A DNA stretch of 64,000 nt from JBCBSP01 sp039819095 (GCA_039819095.1 JBCBSP010000008.1:1-64000), one strand, 5' to 3'; numbered from the stretch's first letter, positions 24,848 to 33,529 are shown. Made by a program: numbers and translations. The notes: generated by a model from the letters alone, not told the origin.

Positions 24848-24893
24848 CCTGGAGCGTTTTCGGTTGACTGGATTCGACCCAGAACGCTCCAGG
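24848..24893. repeat. 11-bp inverted repeat spanning the sigma-gene start codon
   Basis: Arms CCTGGAGCGTT (24848-24858) and AACGCTCCAGG (24883-24893), perfect over 11 bp, loop of 24 bases containing the TTG start at 24864. The right arm is codons 7-10 of the sigma gene. It could act as an operator or an attenuator that hides the start codon, or it may be a mobile palindrome that has fused with the reading frame. Confidence 0.6.
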
Positions 24894-26132
24894 CGAGCTG
24901 ACGCTCGCGCGGCGGCTGAAACCGTCGCGCGGGACGCCTATGGCAGGCTGGTGGCCATCCTGGCCGCGCGCACGGGCGATCTCGCCGCTGCTGAAGACGC
25001 GCTGGGTGATGCGTTTGAACGCGCCCTCAGCCGTTGGCCTCAGACCGGCCCGCCCGACAATCCGCAAGCCTGGCTCCTGAAAACCGCGCAGCGCCGGATC
25101 ATCGACGCCTCGCGACGCTCCGCCACGGCGCACGGTGCGGTCGATCATCTTGCAATTCTGGCTGACGAGGCCGCCTCGGCGAGCGCAGAGCCGCTCGCCG
25201 ACCGGCGCCTCACGCTTATGGCGGCCTGCGCGCACCCGGCGATTGACGCCTCGGTTCGCACCCCGCTCATCCTGCAGACCGTGCTGGGCCTGTCCGCTGA
25301 GCGGATCGCTTCGACCTTTCTGGTTTCGCCTGCGGCGATGGGTCAGCGCCTGTCGCGGGCGAAGGCGAAAATCCGCGAGGCGGGGATCCGGTTCGAACCC
25401 CCGCAGCGTCACGCGCTCGGCGAGCGCTTGGAGGCGATCTGCCAATCCATCTATGCGGCGTACAGCACTGGCTGGGAGATGGACGACCCGACCGGCGGCG
25501 CGCTCATCGCCGGGCTTGCCTCCGAGGCGATCCATCTGGCCCGCCTCGTGACCGCTCTGGCCCCGCAGCGTGCTGAACCGAAAGCCCTGCTCGCATTGAT
25601 ACTCTATTGCGAGGCTCGCCGGTCTGCGCGGCGCGATGGTGAGGACCGATTCATCCCGCTCAGCGAACAGGATCCAGCGCTCTGGGACCACGCTATGATT
25701 GAGGAGGCTGAAACGCTGCTGAAGGTCGCGCTCGCCGGGGGTCCGCCTGGCCGGTTCGGGTTGGAGGCCGCAATCCAGTCGGTTCACTCTGCCCGCGCCC
25801 GCACCGGACACACGGACTGGAGGGCCTTGGCGACGCTGTATGACCGGCTGGCCGAGCTGGGCGGCGGCGTCGGGGCGCGTCTGGCGCGGGCTGCGGCGCT
25901 GGGGGAAGCGGAGGGCGCGCTGATCGGGCTTGAGGCTCTGGCCGGGATTGAAGCTGACGCCGGCGATAGTCTGGGCGATCACCAGCCCTACTGGGCGACG
26001 CGCGCCCACCTTCTGGTCGCCGCAGGCCGGCTTGAAGGCGCCCTTGCTTCCTATCGGCGCGCGGCCGGGCTCGCGCGCGATCCGAGGGTGCGCGACTTCC
26101 TGCTTGAACGCGCCGATCGGCTGGCGCGCTGA
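24864..26132 (+). CDS. ECF sigma factor, ECF42 group (sigma with C-terminal TPR-like domain)
   Basis: 422 residues, far longer than a normal ECF factor. Residues about 20-190 are sigma region 2 and region 4 (RLVAILAARTGDLAAAEDALGDAFERALSRWP, PDNPQAWLLKTAQRRIIDASRR; IASTFLVSPAAMGQRLSRAKAKIRE). The remaining about 230 residues are the TPR-like extension of ECF42 (ALLALILYCEARRSARRD, YQPYWATRAHLLVAAGRLEGALASYRRA). The group is found with DGPF proteins, and two of them precede it here. There is no anti-sigma gene, as usual for the group; the C-terminal domain may hold the control. The only possible start is the TTG at 24864, inside a palindrome. Confidence 0.88.
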   Translation: MTGFDPERSRRADARAAAETVARDAYGRLVAILAARTGDLAAAEDALGDAFERALSRWPQTGPPDNPQAWLLKTAQRRIIDASRRSATAHGAVDHLAILADEAASASAEPLADRRLTLMAACAHPAIDASVRTPLILQTVLGLSAERIASTFLVSPAAMGQRLSRAKAKIREAGIRFEPPQRHALGERLEAICQSIYAAYSTGWEMDDPTGGALIAGLASEAIHLARLVTALAPQRAEPKALLALILYCEARRSARRDGEDRFIPLSEQDPALWDHAMIEEAETLLKVALAGGPPGRFGLEAAIQSVHSARARTGHTDWRALATLYDRLAELGGGVGARLARAAALGEAEGALIGLEALAGIEADAGDSLGDHQPYWATRAHLLVAAGRLEGALASYRRAAGLARDPRVRDFLLERADRLAR

Positions 26133-26188
26133 CATGCGGCGCCGCGTGGTCTCGCCAAGCGGGGCTCTGCGACCTAAACCCTTATCCC

Positions 26189-27733
26189 GTGTTGAAGACG
26201 ATCTCTCATACCGCCCGTCTCTTACGGGCCGCCTGGACGCTTGCGCGCCATGACGCGATGTTTCCGGCCGAGTACCAGGCCATGCTCCCGCCGCCGGCGC
26301 GCTGGACGGGCCGCTTCGCGCGACTTATCGCGATCCGGGACCGGGCCGCCAATCCGGGTGAACGTCTGGCGCGGGCGCTGGAAAAGCTGGGTCCGGCCTA
26401 TATCAAGTTCGGCCAGGTGCTGGCCACGCGCGCCGACGTTGTCGGCGCCGATTTCGCGCGCGGGCTTTCGCGCCTGCAGGACCGGCTTCCCGCATTTGAC
26501 GATAGGCTCGCCCGCGCTGCGGTCGAGCGCGAGCTCGGCAAGCCGATCGATCAGCTCTTTTCGCATTTCGGGCCGGCTGTTGCGGCCGCTTCGATCGCTC
26601 AGGTGCACAAGGCTGTGACGCTGGACGGTCGAAACGTGGCCGTGAAGATCATCCGCCCGGATATCGCCCGGCGCATGGCGCGCGATATCGGCGCGCTGAA
26701 GCTGGGCGCCCGGTTGGCGGTCCGGGTTTTCCCGAAATCGCGCAGGCTGGAACCGAAAGGCTTTGTGGAGACCGTTGCCCGCTCCTTGACGCTTGAACTG
26801 GATCTGCGTCTGGAGGCGGCTTCGGCCAGCGAGCTTGCTGAAGCGGCGGTCGCGGCCGATAATCTGAACCTGCCAGAGATTGACTGGTCGCTCACCTCCA
26901 AAGGTGTTCTGACCACCCAATGGATCGATGCGTTGCCGCTGACGGATATCGACGCGATCCGCGAGGCCGGCGTCGACACCGCAAAGCTCGCTGCGGACAT
27001 TACCGACGGCTTCCTGACCACGGCGCTGGATCGCGGCGTCTTCCACGCGGACATGCATGCGGGCAATCTCTTCGTGGAGCCGGGCGGCAAGCTCTGGGCG
27101 GTGGATTTCGGGATCATGGGCCGGCTGGGCCGGGAGGAGCGGCGCTATCTCGCCATCATTCTGCACGGCTTCCTGACCCGCGATTATGATCGAGCGGCGG
27201 CGGCGCATTTCGATGCCGGCTATGTGCCGGCGCATCACTCGCGCACCGATTTCGCCAGCGCGTTGCGCGCTGTCGCCGAACCGATCTTCGGCAAGACCGC
27301 CGATGAGGTGGCGATGAGCCGGGTGCTCTTACAGCTGTTTGAGATCACCGAGCTGTTCGACATGCATCTGCAGACCCAGCTCGTGCTCCTGCAGAAGACG
27401 ATGGTGCAGGCTGAGGGCGTATGCCGGATGCTGGCTGAGCAGCATGATATGTGGGCGGCCTCCGCGCCGGCGGTCGAACGCTTCATGCGCCGCGAGCTCG
27501 GTCCGGAAGGTCATCTGCGTGATCTCGCTGATGATCTGGACCGCCTGCAGAAGGCCGTCCGGCGCCTGCCTGACGCGCTGGACGACCTGCACCGCCTGGC
27601 TGATGCGATGGAGGCCGACGCCGCCACCGTTTCTTCACCTACGTCCGGCCGCGTAGGTTGGCTTGGCCTCGTGACCGTCGCCGCGGCAAGCGGCGCCTTC
27701 GCCGCTTGGGTATTGAGCATTCTCACCCGCTGA
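26189..27733 (+). CDS. ubiB: Ubiquinone biosynthesis protein UbiB (ADCK/ABC1 family)
   Basis: 514 residues from a GTG at 26189. It has the UbiB features: KLGPAYIKFGQVLATRAD, the A-rich loop AAASIAQVHKAV that replaces the kinase P-loop, VAVKIIRPDI (catalytic Lys), HADMHAGNLFV and AVDFGIMGR (HxD and DFG-like), and a C-terminal membrane helix (LVTVAAASGAFAAWVLSIL). It is an atypical kinase or ATPase needed for ubiquinone synthesis, held at the inner membrane. The sigma module lies between it and ubiE. The short gap after the sigma stop (56 bp) suggests read-through from that gene. Confidence 0.96.
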   Translation: MLKTISHTARLLRAAWTLARHDAMFPAEYQAMLPPPARWTGRFARLIAIRDRAANPGERLARALEKLGPAYIKFGQVLATRADVVGADFARGLSRLQDRLPAFDDRLARAAVERELGKPIDQLFSHFGPAVAAASIAQVHKAVTLDGRNVAVKIIRPDIARRMARDIGALKLGARLAVRVFPKSRRLEPKGFVETVARSLTLELDLRLEAASASELAEAAVAADNLNLPEIDWSLTSKGVLTTQWIDALPLTDIDAIREAGVDTAKLAADITDGFLTTALDRGVFHADMHAGNLFVEPGGKLWAVDFGIMGRLGREERRYLAIILHGFLTRDYDRAAAAHFDAGYVPAHHSRTDFASALRAVAEPIFGKTADEVAMSRVLLQLFEITELFDMHLQTQLVLLQKTMVQAEGVCRMLAEQHDMWAASAPAVERFMRRELGPEGHLRDLADDLDRLQKAVRRLPDALDDLHRLADAMEADAATVSSPTSGRVGWLGLVTVAAASGAFAAWVLSILTR

Positions 27734-27841
27734 ACGCGTATCGGCGCCGTCGCTGACCCGCGCTTTCGTGATCCGCCGGGAAGGTGACCTTGACGCACTT
27801 GCGCGCTAAGGACAGAGCCTAAGAGCAATGAGCACAGGCAG

Positions 27842-28384
27842 ATGGCCAGCAAACGCATTCTCCTCATCATTGGCGGCGGCATCGCGGCGTATAAGTCGCT
27901 GGAGCTGATCCGCGAGCTGGCGCGCCGCTCCATCGCTTCGCGCTGCATCCTCACCGAGGCGGCCAAGCAGTTCGTCACGCCGATGAGCGTCGCGGCCCTG
28001 TCCGGCGACAAGGTGTATGACGATCTGTTCTCGCTGACCGACGAGGCGGAGATGGGCCATATCGAGCTGTCGCGCTCCGCCGATCTCGTCGTGGTCAGCC
28101 CGGCAACCGCCAATCTGATGGCCAAGGCCGCGCACGGGCTGGCTGATGATCTTGCCTCCACGACGCTCCTGGCCACCGACAAGCCGGTGGTCATGGCGCC
28201 GGCGATGAATGTGCGCATGTGGCTGCATGCGGCCACCCAGGCGAACACCGAAACGCTCAAAGCTCGCGGCGTGACGATCATCGACCCGGATGAGGGCGAG
28301 ATGGCGTGCGGCGAGTTCGGGCCTGGCCGGCTGGCTGAACCGGTGCGCATCGCTGACGCCATTGAACGTGCGCTGAACTCATGA
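27842..28384 (+). CDS. coaC: Phosphopantothenoylcysteine decarboxylase (CoaC part of CoaBC)
   Basis: 180 residues, an FMN flavoprotein that decarboxylates phosphopantothenoylcysteine in coenzyme A synthesis. Motifs are intact: IIGGGIAAYKSLEL, the active-site His-containing stretch MGHIELSRSADLVVVSPATANLMAK, PVVMAPAMNVRMW and ACGEFGPGRLAEP. In most bacteria this is the N-terminal half of one CoaBC protein; here it ends in its own stop codon, and the ligase begins inside it (ATGA). A terminal substrate-recognition clamp with PXMNXXMW and the Cys of ACGE are present. The enzyme works in the cytoplasm as an oligomer with CoaB. Confidence 0.95.
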   Translation: MASKRILLIIGGGIAAYKSLELIRELARRSIASRCILTEAAKQFVTPMSVAALSGDKVYDDLFSLTDEAEMGHIELSRSADLVVVSPATANLMAKAAHGLADDLASTTLLATDKPVVMAPAMNVRMWLHAATQANTETLKARGVTIIDPDEGEMACGEFGPGRLAEPVRIADAIERALNS

Positions 28385-29031
28385 GCCGTCGCGCCTTGCT
28401 GACCGCTGGACCGACGCTGGAGGCGATCGACCCGGTGCGTTTCATCTCTAACCGGTCGAGCGGGCGTCAGGGCTATGCGCTGGCGCGCGCGTTGGCCAAG
28501 CGCGGGTTTGAGGTCACTCTGGTCAGCGGACCGACCGCGCTGGCCGCGCCTGAAGGCGTGCGCACGGTGCAGGTGGAAAGCGCGCTGGACATGATGGCGG
28601 CGGTGGAAAGCCATCTTCCCGCCGATGTGTTCATCGCCGTCGCCGCTGTGGCCGACTGGCGCCCGGCCCAGACTCATGCGCGCAAGCTGAAGGTCGACAA
28701 GGCCGGATTCAGCCAGCTGCAGCTGATCGAGAATCCGGACATTCTCAAGACCGTCGCGGCGATGGGCGCGCGCCGGCCGGAACTGGTGATCGGCTTCGCC
28801 GCTGAGACCCATGATGTGCAGGCCCATGCCGAGGCGAAACGCGCGCGCAAGGGCTGCGACTGGATCATCGCCAATGATGTGTCCGGCGATGTGATGGGCG
28901 GGCTGCAGAATGAGGCCCTGATCCTGACCGGCGCCGAGGCCGAGCGTCTGGCGCGCGCTTCCAAGGATGAGATCGCAGATGCGATCGCGGGGCGAATCGC
29001 GGCTTTCTTCCAGCGAGTTCAAGCCGTGTGA
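28381..29031 (+). CDS. coaB: Phosphopantothenate-cysteine ligase (CoaB part of CoaBC)
   Basis: 216 residues from the ATG at 28381 overlapping the coaC stop by four bases. Motifs of the CoaB domain are complete: LLTAGPTLEAIDPVRFISNRSSG (split here: LLTAGPTLEAIDPVR and FISNRSSG), AAVADWRP, IGFAAET and GCDWIIANDV. It joins phosphopantothenate and cysteine using CTP. The separation from CoaC, against the fused form normal in bacteria, is a real feature and not an assembly effect, since the overlap is a clean ATGA. dut follows 13 bp later, an arrangement conserved in Alphaproteobacteria. Confidence 0.95.
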   Translation: MSRRALLTAGPTLEAIDPVRFISNRSSGRQGYALARALAKRGFEVTLVSGPTALAAPEGVRTVQVESALDMMAAVESHLPADVFIAVAAVADWRPAQTHARKLKVDKAGFSQLQLIENPDILKTVAAMGARRPELVIGFAAETHDVQAHAEAKRARKGCDWIIANDVSGDVMGGLQNEALILTGAEAERLARASKDEIADAIAGRIAAFFQRVQAV

Positions 29032-29043
29032 AGGAGCCCGCCC

Positions 29044-29493
29044 GTGGTTCACGTCCCGATCAAGCGCCTGCCCCACCATGACGGATTGCCGCTGCCGGCC
29101 TATCAGACGACCGGATCGGCCGGCGCGGATCTTCACGCCGCCCTGCCTGAGGAGGAGCCGGTGGTGCTGCAGCCGGGCGAATGGCGTCTCATTCCGACCG
29201 GCATCGCCATCGCCCTGCCCAACGGCTATGAGGCCCAAGTGCGCCCGCGCTCAGGCCTGGCGGCCAAACACGCCATAAGCTGCGTCAACACGCCCGGCAC
29301 GATCGACAGCGATTATCGCGGCGAGCTGAGGGTCAATCTGATCAATCACGGCCGCGAGCCCTTCACCGTGCGCCGCGGCGAGCGCATCGCCCAGATCATC
29401 GTCGCCCCGGTCATCCAAGCCAGCTGGGCGGAGGCGGACAGCCTCGACGAAACAGAACGCGGCGCGGGCGGGTTCGGCTCGACCGGGGTGTAG
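29044..29493 (+). CDS. dut: dUTP diphosphatase
   Basis: 149 residues from a GTG at 29044 with AAGGAG eight bases upstream. The five conserved dUTPase motifs are present: YQTTGSAGADLHAAL (1), PRSGLAAKH (2), GTIDSDYRGEL (3), RRGERIAQIIVAP (4) and the C-terminal P-loop-like GAGGFGSTG (5). It hydrolyses dUTP to dUMP, keeping uracil out of DNA, as a trimer. Last gene of coaC-coaB-dut. The Rieske gene converges on it, three bases between stops. Confidence 0.97.
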   Translation: MVHVPIKRLPHHDGLPLPAYQTTGSAGADLHAALPEEEPVVLQPGEWRLIPTGIAIALPNGYEAQVRPRSGLAAKHAISCVNTPGTIDSDYRGELRVNLINHGREPFTVRRGERIAQIIVAPVIQASWAEADSLDETERGAGGFGSTGV

Positions 29494-29496
29494 GCC

Positions 29497-29841
29497 TCAG
29501 GCCGCCACCACCACCCCGTCTTCCACCCGCACCTTGACCGGTTTCAGCCCGGCCTTGCCGGCGGGGCCGCCCATGCAGGCGCCGCTCTCAACGTCGAAGC
29601 TCGCGCCATGGAAGGGGCAGACGATGAAACGGCCTTCGCTGACCAGCGTCCTGCCTGAAGGCAGGCTCAATGGCCGGCCGGCATGCGGGCAGACATTGAT
29701 ATAGGCGCGCACCGTATCGCCGGACCGAACGAGCAGGACTGGGACGCCCGCCCAGTCTGACGGCCTGCCGCCGGGGTCTGGAATATCTTCGACCTGTCCC
29801 AGCGCCGTTCCCGGAGGCGGAAGCTCGCTCGCCTGGTTCAA
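29497..29841 (-). CDS. Rieske 2Fe-2S ferredoxin-like protein
   Basis: 114 residues, a single Rieske domain with both ligand pairs: CPHAGRPL (Cys-X-His) and CPFHGASF (Cys-X2-His), separated by about 25 residues. It has no membrane helix, so it is a soluble electron carrier of the type that serves oxygenases or nitrite reductase small subunits. No oxygenase lies beside it. Its start overlaps the stop of a YciI-like gene (ATGA), and both trail the gap-pgk-fba operon, so they are probably co-transcribed. Confidence 0.88.
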   Translation of the reverse strand: MNQASELPPPGTALGQVEDIPDPGGRPSDWAGVPVLLVRSGDTVRAYINVCPHAGRPLSLPSGRTLVSEGRFIVCPFHGASFDVESGACMGGPAGKAGLKPVKVRVEDGVVVAA

Positions 29842-30134
29842 GCCGACAGGTCTTCAGGCGCGTGCAGCGTCCATTTGAACGGGATCCAGAACACGTCCTT
29901 GAACAGGCCCGCCTTCGCATACGGATCCTCGGTGAGGATGTCGCGCAGTTGAGCCTCATCCCCGGCTTCGACGATGAGGAGCGACCCCACGGGCTGTCCT
30001 TCCGGATTGAGGAGCGGACCGCCCATGCGAACAGCCGTCCCGTCCGCGTTCGCCCAGGCCAGATGCGCCTGGCGATTATCCAAGCGCATCTGCAGCGCGC
30101 CGTCCTGATCGGTGCAGGTTACCGCAAACAGCAT
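29838..30134 (-). CDS. YciI-like protein
   Basis: 98 residues, the compact YciI type: MLFAVTCTDQDGALQMRLDNRQAHLAW, then GPLLNPEGQPVGSLLIVEA and DPYAKAGLFKDVFWIPFKW. The His in QAHLAW and the Asp in EDPY are the usual active-site residues. It is unlike the two DGPF copies near 24.4 kb and has no DGPF motif. It begins four bases after the fba stop and overlaps the Rieske gene, so it belongs to the glycolytic operon. A role in removing a reactive metabolite is possible but not shown. Confidence 0.85.
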   Translation of the reverse strand: MLFAVTCTDQDGALQMRLDNRQAHLAWANADGTAVRMGGPLLNPEGQPVGSLLIVEAGDEAQLRDILTEDPYAKAGLFKDVFWIPFKWTLHAPEDLSA

Positions 30135-30137
30135 GGC

Positions 30138-31166
30138 TCAGCCTTCCAGGCTTTCATCCCACTCGCCGAGCGAGGCCAGACCATTCATTCTGGCGCGATG
30201 ATTGAAGGCGGCCTGAGCCGCTTCGACATTACCCGCCTTGCCGGCCCAGGCCTTCAGCGGGGCGGCCTGTAGCGCGCGGCCATAGGAGAAGGTGAGCGGC
30301 CAAGGCAGGTCGTAGGCGGCGTTCATCAGGTGCAGGTGCGCGGTCGCATCCACATCCGACTGGCCGCCGGACAGGAAGGCGATGCCGGGCACGGCCGACG
30401 GCACGCAATTGGACAGGCATTGCACCGTCATCGCCGCGACTTCTTCGCGGCTCGCCGGGTCGGCGCTGCTGGTCCCGGCGATCACCATGTTCGGCTTCAA
30501 GATCGTGCCTTCCAGCACGACGCCCTGCGCGAAAAGTTCTGCGTAGAGCTGCTTCAGGCCGTACTCGGTCACCTCGTAGCAGCGCTCGATGGAGTGATCG
30601 CCATCCATGATGACTTCCGGCTCCACGATCGGGACGATATTGGCTTCCTGGCAAAGCATCGCATAGCGCGCGAGCGCGTGCATGTTCGCATTGATGCAGT
30701 ATTGCGAGGGTACGGACTCGTCGCCGCCGGAGCCGATATGGATCACGGCGCGCCATTTGGCGAAGCGCGCGCCAAGTTCGTAATACTCCGCCAGCCGGTC
30801 GCGCAGCCCGTCGAGACCCTCGGTGACGGTTTCGCCCGGTGCGCCAGCCAGCGGCTTGGCGCCCATATCCACCTTGATTCCGGGAACCGCGCCGGCCGCG
30901 GCGATCAACTCAGCGAGCGGCGCGCCGTCCGCCGCGCTCTGGCGCAGCGTCTCGTCATACAGGATGACGCCTGAGATATGCTCGCTCATCGCCGGTTCGG
31001 CGCGGAACAGCATTTCGCGCCAGTCACGACGGCTATCGGCTGTGGAAGTCAGCCCGATCGTGTCGAAGCGTTTCTTGATCGTGCCGGTGGATTCATCGGC
31101 GGCCAGAATGCCTTTGCCCGGCGCAACCATGGCCAGCGCGGTTTCATTGAGTTGGTCGAGATCCAT
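30138..31166 (-). CDS. Fructose-bisphosphate aldolase class I
   Basis: 342 residues from the ATG at 31166 (MDLDQLNETALAM). It is the class I Schiff-base enzyme: GILAADESTGTIKKRF near residue 20, IVEPEVIMDGDHS near the middle, and the catalytic Lys in EGTILKPNMV. It splits fructose 1,6-bisphosphate into DHAP and glyceraldehyde 3-phosphate. Third gene of gap-pgk-fba, 61 bp after pgk, and followed at once by the YciI-like gene. A class I enzyme next to gap and pgk is normal in this group; class II is common elsewhere. Confidence 0.95.
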   Translation of the reverse strand: MDLDQLNETALAMVAPGKGILAADESTGTIKKRFDTIGLTSTADSRRDWREMLFRAEPAMSEHISGVILYDETLRQSAADGAPLAELIAAAGAVPGIKVDMGAKPLAGAPGETVTEGLDGLRDRLAEYYELGARFAKWRAVIHIGSGGDESVPSQYCINANMHALARYAMLCQEANIVPIVEPEVIMDGDHSIERCYEVTEYGLKQLYAELFAQGVVLEGTILKPNMVIAGTSSADPASREEVAAMTVQCLSNCVPSAVPGIAFLSGGQSDVDATAHLHLMNAAYDLPWPLTFSYGRALQAAPLKAWAGKAGNVEAAQAAFNHRARMNGLASLGEWDESLEG

Positions 31167-31227
31167 CGGTCCTGTCCCCCGCAAGGTTTGTCGATGATTG
31201 GGTTGAAACCGCCGCGGTGCGCGTCGG

Positions 31228-32415
31228 TCAAGCTTTAAGCGCCTCCACGCCGGGCAGTGGCTTGCCTTCCATCCATTCCAGGAAGGCGCCGCCGGCGGTG
31301 GAAACGAAGGTGAAATCGTCCGCGACGCGCGCATGGTTGAGCGCGGCGACCGTATCGCCGCCGCCAGCGACCACGACGAGCTGCTTGTTGCGGCAGCGGC
31401 GCGCGGCGAACTGGGCGGCTTCCACCGTGGCGGTATCGAACGGAGCGATCTCGAACGCGCCCAGCGGTCCGTTCCAGACCAGGGTGCGCGAGGCTTCGAT
31501 GGCGTCCGCCAGCCGGTCCACGGTGGCCGGCCCGCAATCAAGGATCATCTCGTCGGCGCCGATATCATCAAGCTCGGCCACGCGCCGATCGGCATGAGCC
31601 CTGAACTCTTCAGCAACGACCGCATCGGTTGGCAGCAGGAGTTCGCACGAGGCGATGGCGGCGGCGTCGATAATGTCGCGCGCGGTTCCCATCGCATCGG
31701 CCTCATGCAGGCTGGCGCCCACATCCACCCCCTTGGCGGCGAGGAATGTGTTCGCCATCGCACCGCCGACGAAGAGCCTGTCGACTTTCTTCACGAGATT
31801 CTTCAACAGCGCAATCTTGGTGGAGACTTTCGCCCCGCCGACAATCGCCAGAACCGGGCGGTTCGGCGCATCCAGCGCTGCGGTCAGGTGATCGATCTCG
31901 CGCTGCATGGACAGGCCGGCATAGGCCGGCAGATGCTTTGCAACGCCTTCGGTGGAGCCGTGCGCGCGATGCGCTGCAGAGAAGGCGTCATTGACATAAA
32001 CATCGCCAAGCGCGGCCAGAGAAGCAGCGAAGTCTGGATCGTTCGTCTCTTCGCCAACGTGGAAGCGCGTGTTCTCCAGGAGGACGACACCGCCGGGCGC
32101 CAGCGCGGCGATTGCGCCTTCAGCCGCCGGGCCGATGCAATCGGCGGCGAAGCCGACCGGTGCGCCGATCAAGTCGGCCAGAACCGGGGCCACCGGCTGC
32201 AGGCTCATGGCGTCAACGCGCTGGCCCTTGGGTCGGCCGAAATGGGCGAGCAGCACCGTTCTGGCGCCCGCTTCGCTCAGGCGCTGGATCGTCGGCAGAG
32301 CGGCGCGCAGGCGCGTATCATCGCTCACCGCGCCGTCCTTCATAGGGACATTGAAGTCCACCCGGACCAGGACGGTCTTGCCGGCGAGCTCAGCATCTTC
32401 AAGGCGTCGGATCAT
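31228..32415 (-). CDS. pgk: Phosphoglycerate kinase
   Basis: 395 residues, normal length. Both lobes are recognisable: VLVRVDFNVPMKDG (the RVDFNVP motif), the hinge and substrate site RTVLLAHFGRPKG, ALDAPNRPVLAIVGGAKVSTKI and LVWNGPLGAFE, and GGGDTVAAL. It transfers phosphate between 1,3-bisphosphoglycerate and ADP. It is 103 bp after gap and 61 bp before fba on the same strand, so the three form one operon. Confidence 0.97.
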   Translation of the reverse strand: MIRRLEDAELAGKTVLVRVDFNVPMKDGAVSDDTRLRAALPTIQRLSEAGARTVLLAHFGRPKGQRVDAMSLQPVAPVLADLIGAPVGFAADCIGPAAEGAIAALAPGGVVLLENTRFHVGEETNDPDFAASLAALGDVYVNDAFSAAHRAHGSTEGVAKHLPAYAGLSMQREIDHLTAALDAPNRPVLAIVGGAKVSTKIALLKNLVKKVDRLFVGGAMANTFLAAKGVDVGASLHEADAMGTARDIIDAAAIASCELLLPTDAVVAEEFRAHADRRVAELDDIGADEMILDCGPATVDRLADAIEASRTLVWNGPLGAFEIAPFDTATVEAAQFAARRCRNKQLVVVAGGGDTVAALNHARVADDFTFVSTAGGAFLEWMEGKPLPGVEALKA

Positions 32416-32518
32416 GCATGTCTCTCCGGTTTCGTCGTTACATGCGGCGCGGCGGCTTCTTCCTCCCTCCCCTCGGAGGGTAGGGAAGGGGATGATGGCG
32501 CTCTTCTCGTGGCCGGTC

Positions 32519-33529
32519 TTACAGAAACCGTCCCATCGCCCGGGCGGTGTCGATCATGCGGCAGGCGAAGCCCCACTCATTGTCATACCAGGTCATCACC
32601 CGCACCAGCTCGCCATCGATCACATTGGTCTTGTCGATCGCAACGATGGATGAGCGGGGGTCGTGATTATAGTCGATGGAGACCAGCGGGATGTCGTCAT
32701 AGCCGAGCACGCCCTTCATCGGGCCGTCTGCGGCGGCTTTGACCGCGGCGTTGATCGCGTCCTTGCTTGTCGCCTTTGAAGGCGTGAAGACCAGATCGAT
32801 CAAAGACACGTTCGGGGTTGGCACGCGCACGGCGGACCCGTCGAGCTTGCCGGCGAGCTCCGGCAGCACCAGCCCGACCGCCTTGGCCGCGCCGGTCGAG
32901 GTCGGCACCATGGACATGGCGGCTGCGCGCGCGCGATGCAGATCCTTGTGGTTCCGGTCCAGCGTCGGCTGATCGCCGGTATAGGCGTGGATGGTGGTCA
33001 TGTGACCACGCGTGATGCCGACCGCGTCATTGAGAACCTTGGCCACCGGGGCGAGCCCGTTCGTGGTGCACGAGGCGTTGGACACGACGATGTCGTCACC
33101 GGTCAGCTGGTCATGATTGACCCCGTAGACGATGGTCTTGTCGGCGTTCTTCGCAGGCGCTGAACACAGCACGCGTTGGGCGCCGGCCTCGATATGGGCC
33201 ATGGACGCCTCTTTGGAGTTGAACTTGCCGGTGCACTCCATGACGAGATCGACGCCCATATCGGCCCAGGGCAGCTTGGCCGGGTCGCGCTCATTGACCT
33301 TGGTGATGCGCCCGAAGCCGAGATCCATCCAGTCTTCGCCAGTGGTCACCTCGCCGCGATAGCGGCCATGCACGCTGTCATAGGAAAACAGATGCGCGAT
33401 CGCTTCGGGTGAGCCGCTATTATTGATCGCGACGATCTCGATCGCGTCGGTATGCTGGTGCTCCAGCACCGCGCGCAGGGCGAGACGCCCGATCCGGCCA
33501 AATCCATTGATCGCCACGCGAAGGGCCAT
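32519..33529 (-). CDS. gap: Glyceraldehyde-3-phosphate dehydrogenase, type I
   Basis: 336 residues from the ATG at 33529 (MALRVAINGFGRIGRLALR), the family's usual beginning; the upstream extension is non-conserved. The NAD-binding GFGRIG, the catalytic cysteine in VSNASCTTNGLAP, and the helix HAYTGDQPT are all present, with the His needed for catalysis in the later stretch. It oxidises glyceraldehyde 3-phosphate with NAD and phosphate. It heads the gap-pgk-fba operon; its promoter lies in 33530-33770, shared with the divergent sqdB-like gene. Confidence 0.97.
   Translation of the reverse strand: MALRVAINGFGRIGRLALRAVLEHQHTDAIEIVAINNSGSPEAIAHLFSYDSVHGRYRGEVTTGEDWMDLGFGRITKVNERDPAKLPWADMGVDLVMECTGKFNSKEASMAHIEAGAQRVLCSAPAKNADKTIVYGVNHDQLTGDDIVVSNASCTTNGLAPVAKVLNDAVGITRGHMTTIHAYTGDQPTLDRNHKDLHRARAAAMSMVPTSTGAAKAVGLVLPELAGKLDGSAVRVPTPNVSLIDLVFTPSKATSKDAINAAVKAAADGPMKGVLGYDDIPLVSIDYNHDPRSSIVAIDKTNVIDGELVRVMTWYDNEWGFACRMIDTARAMGRFL

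Noticed and set aside
24837..26135. Minus-strand frame of 432 codons
   Set aside because: It is the shadow of the ECF42 sigma gene.
27511..29238. Minus-strand frame of 575 codons
   Set aside because: It runs opposite ubiB, coaC, coaB and dut, all with intact motifs.
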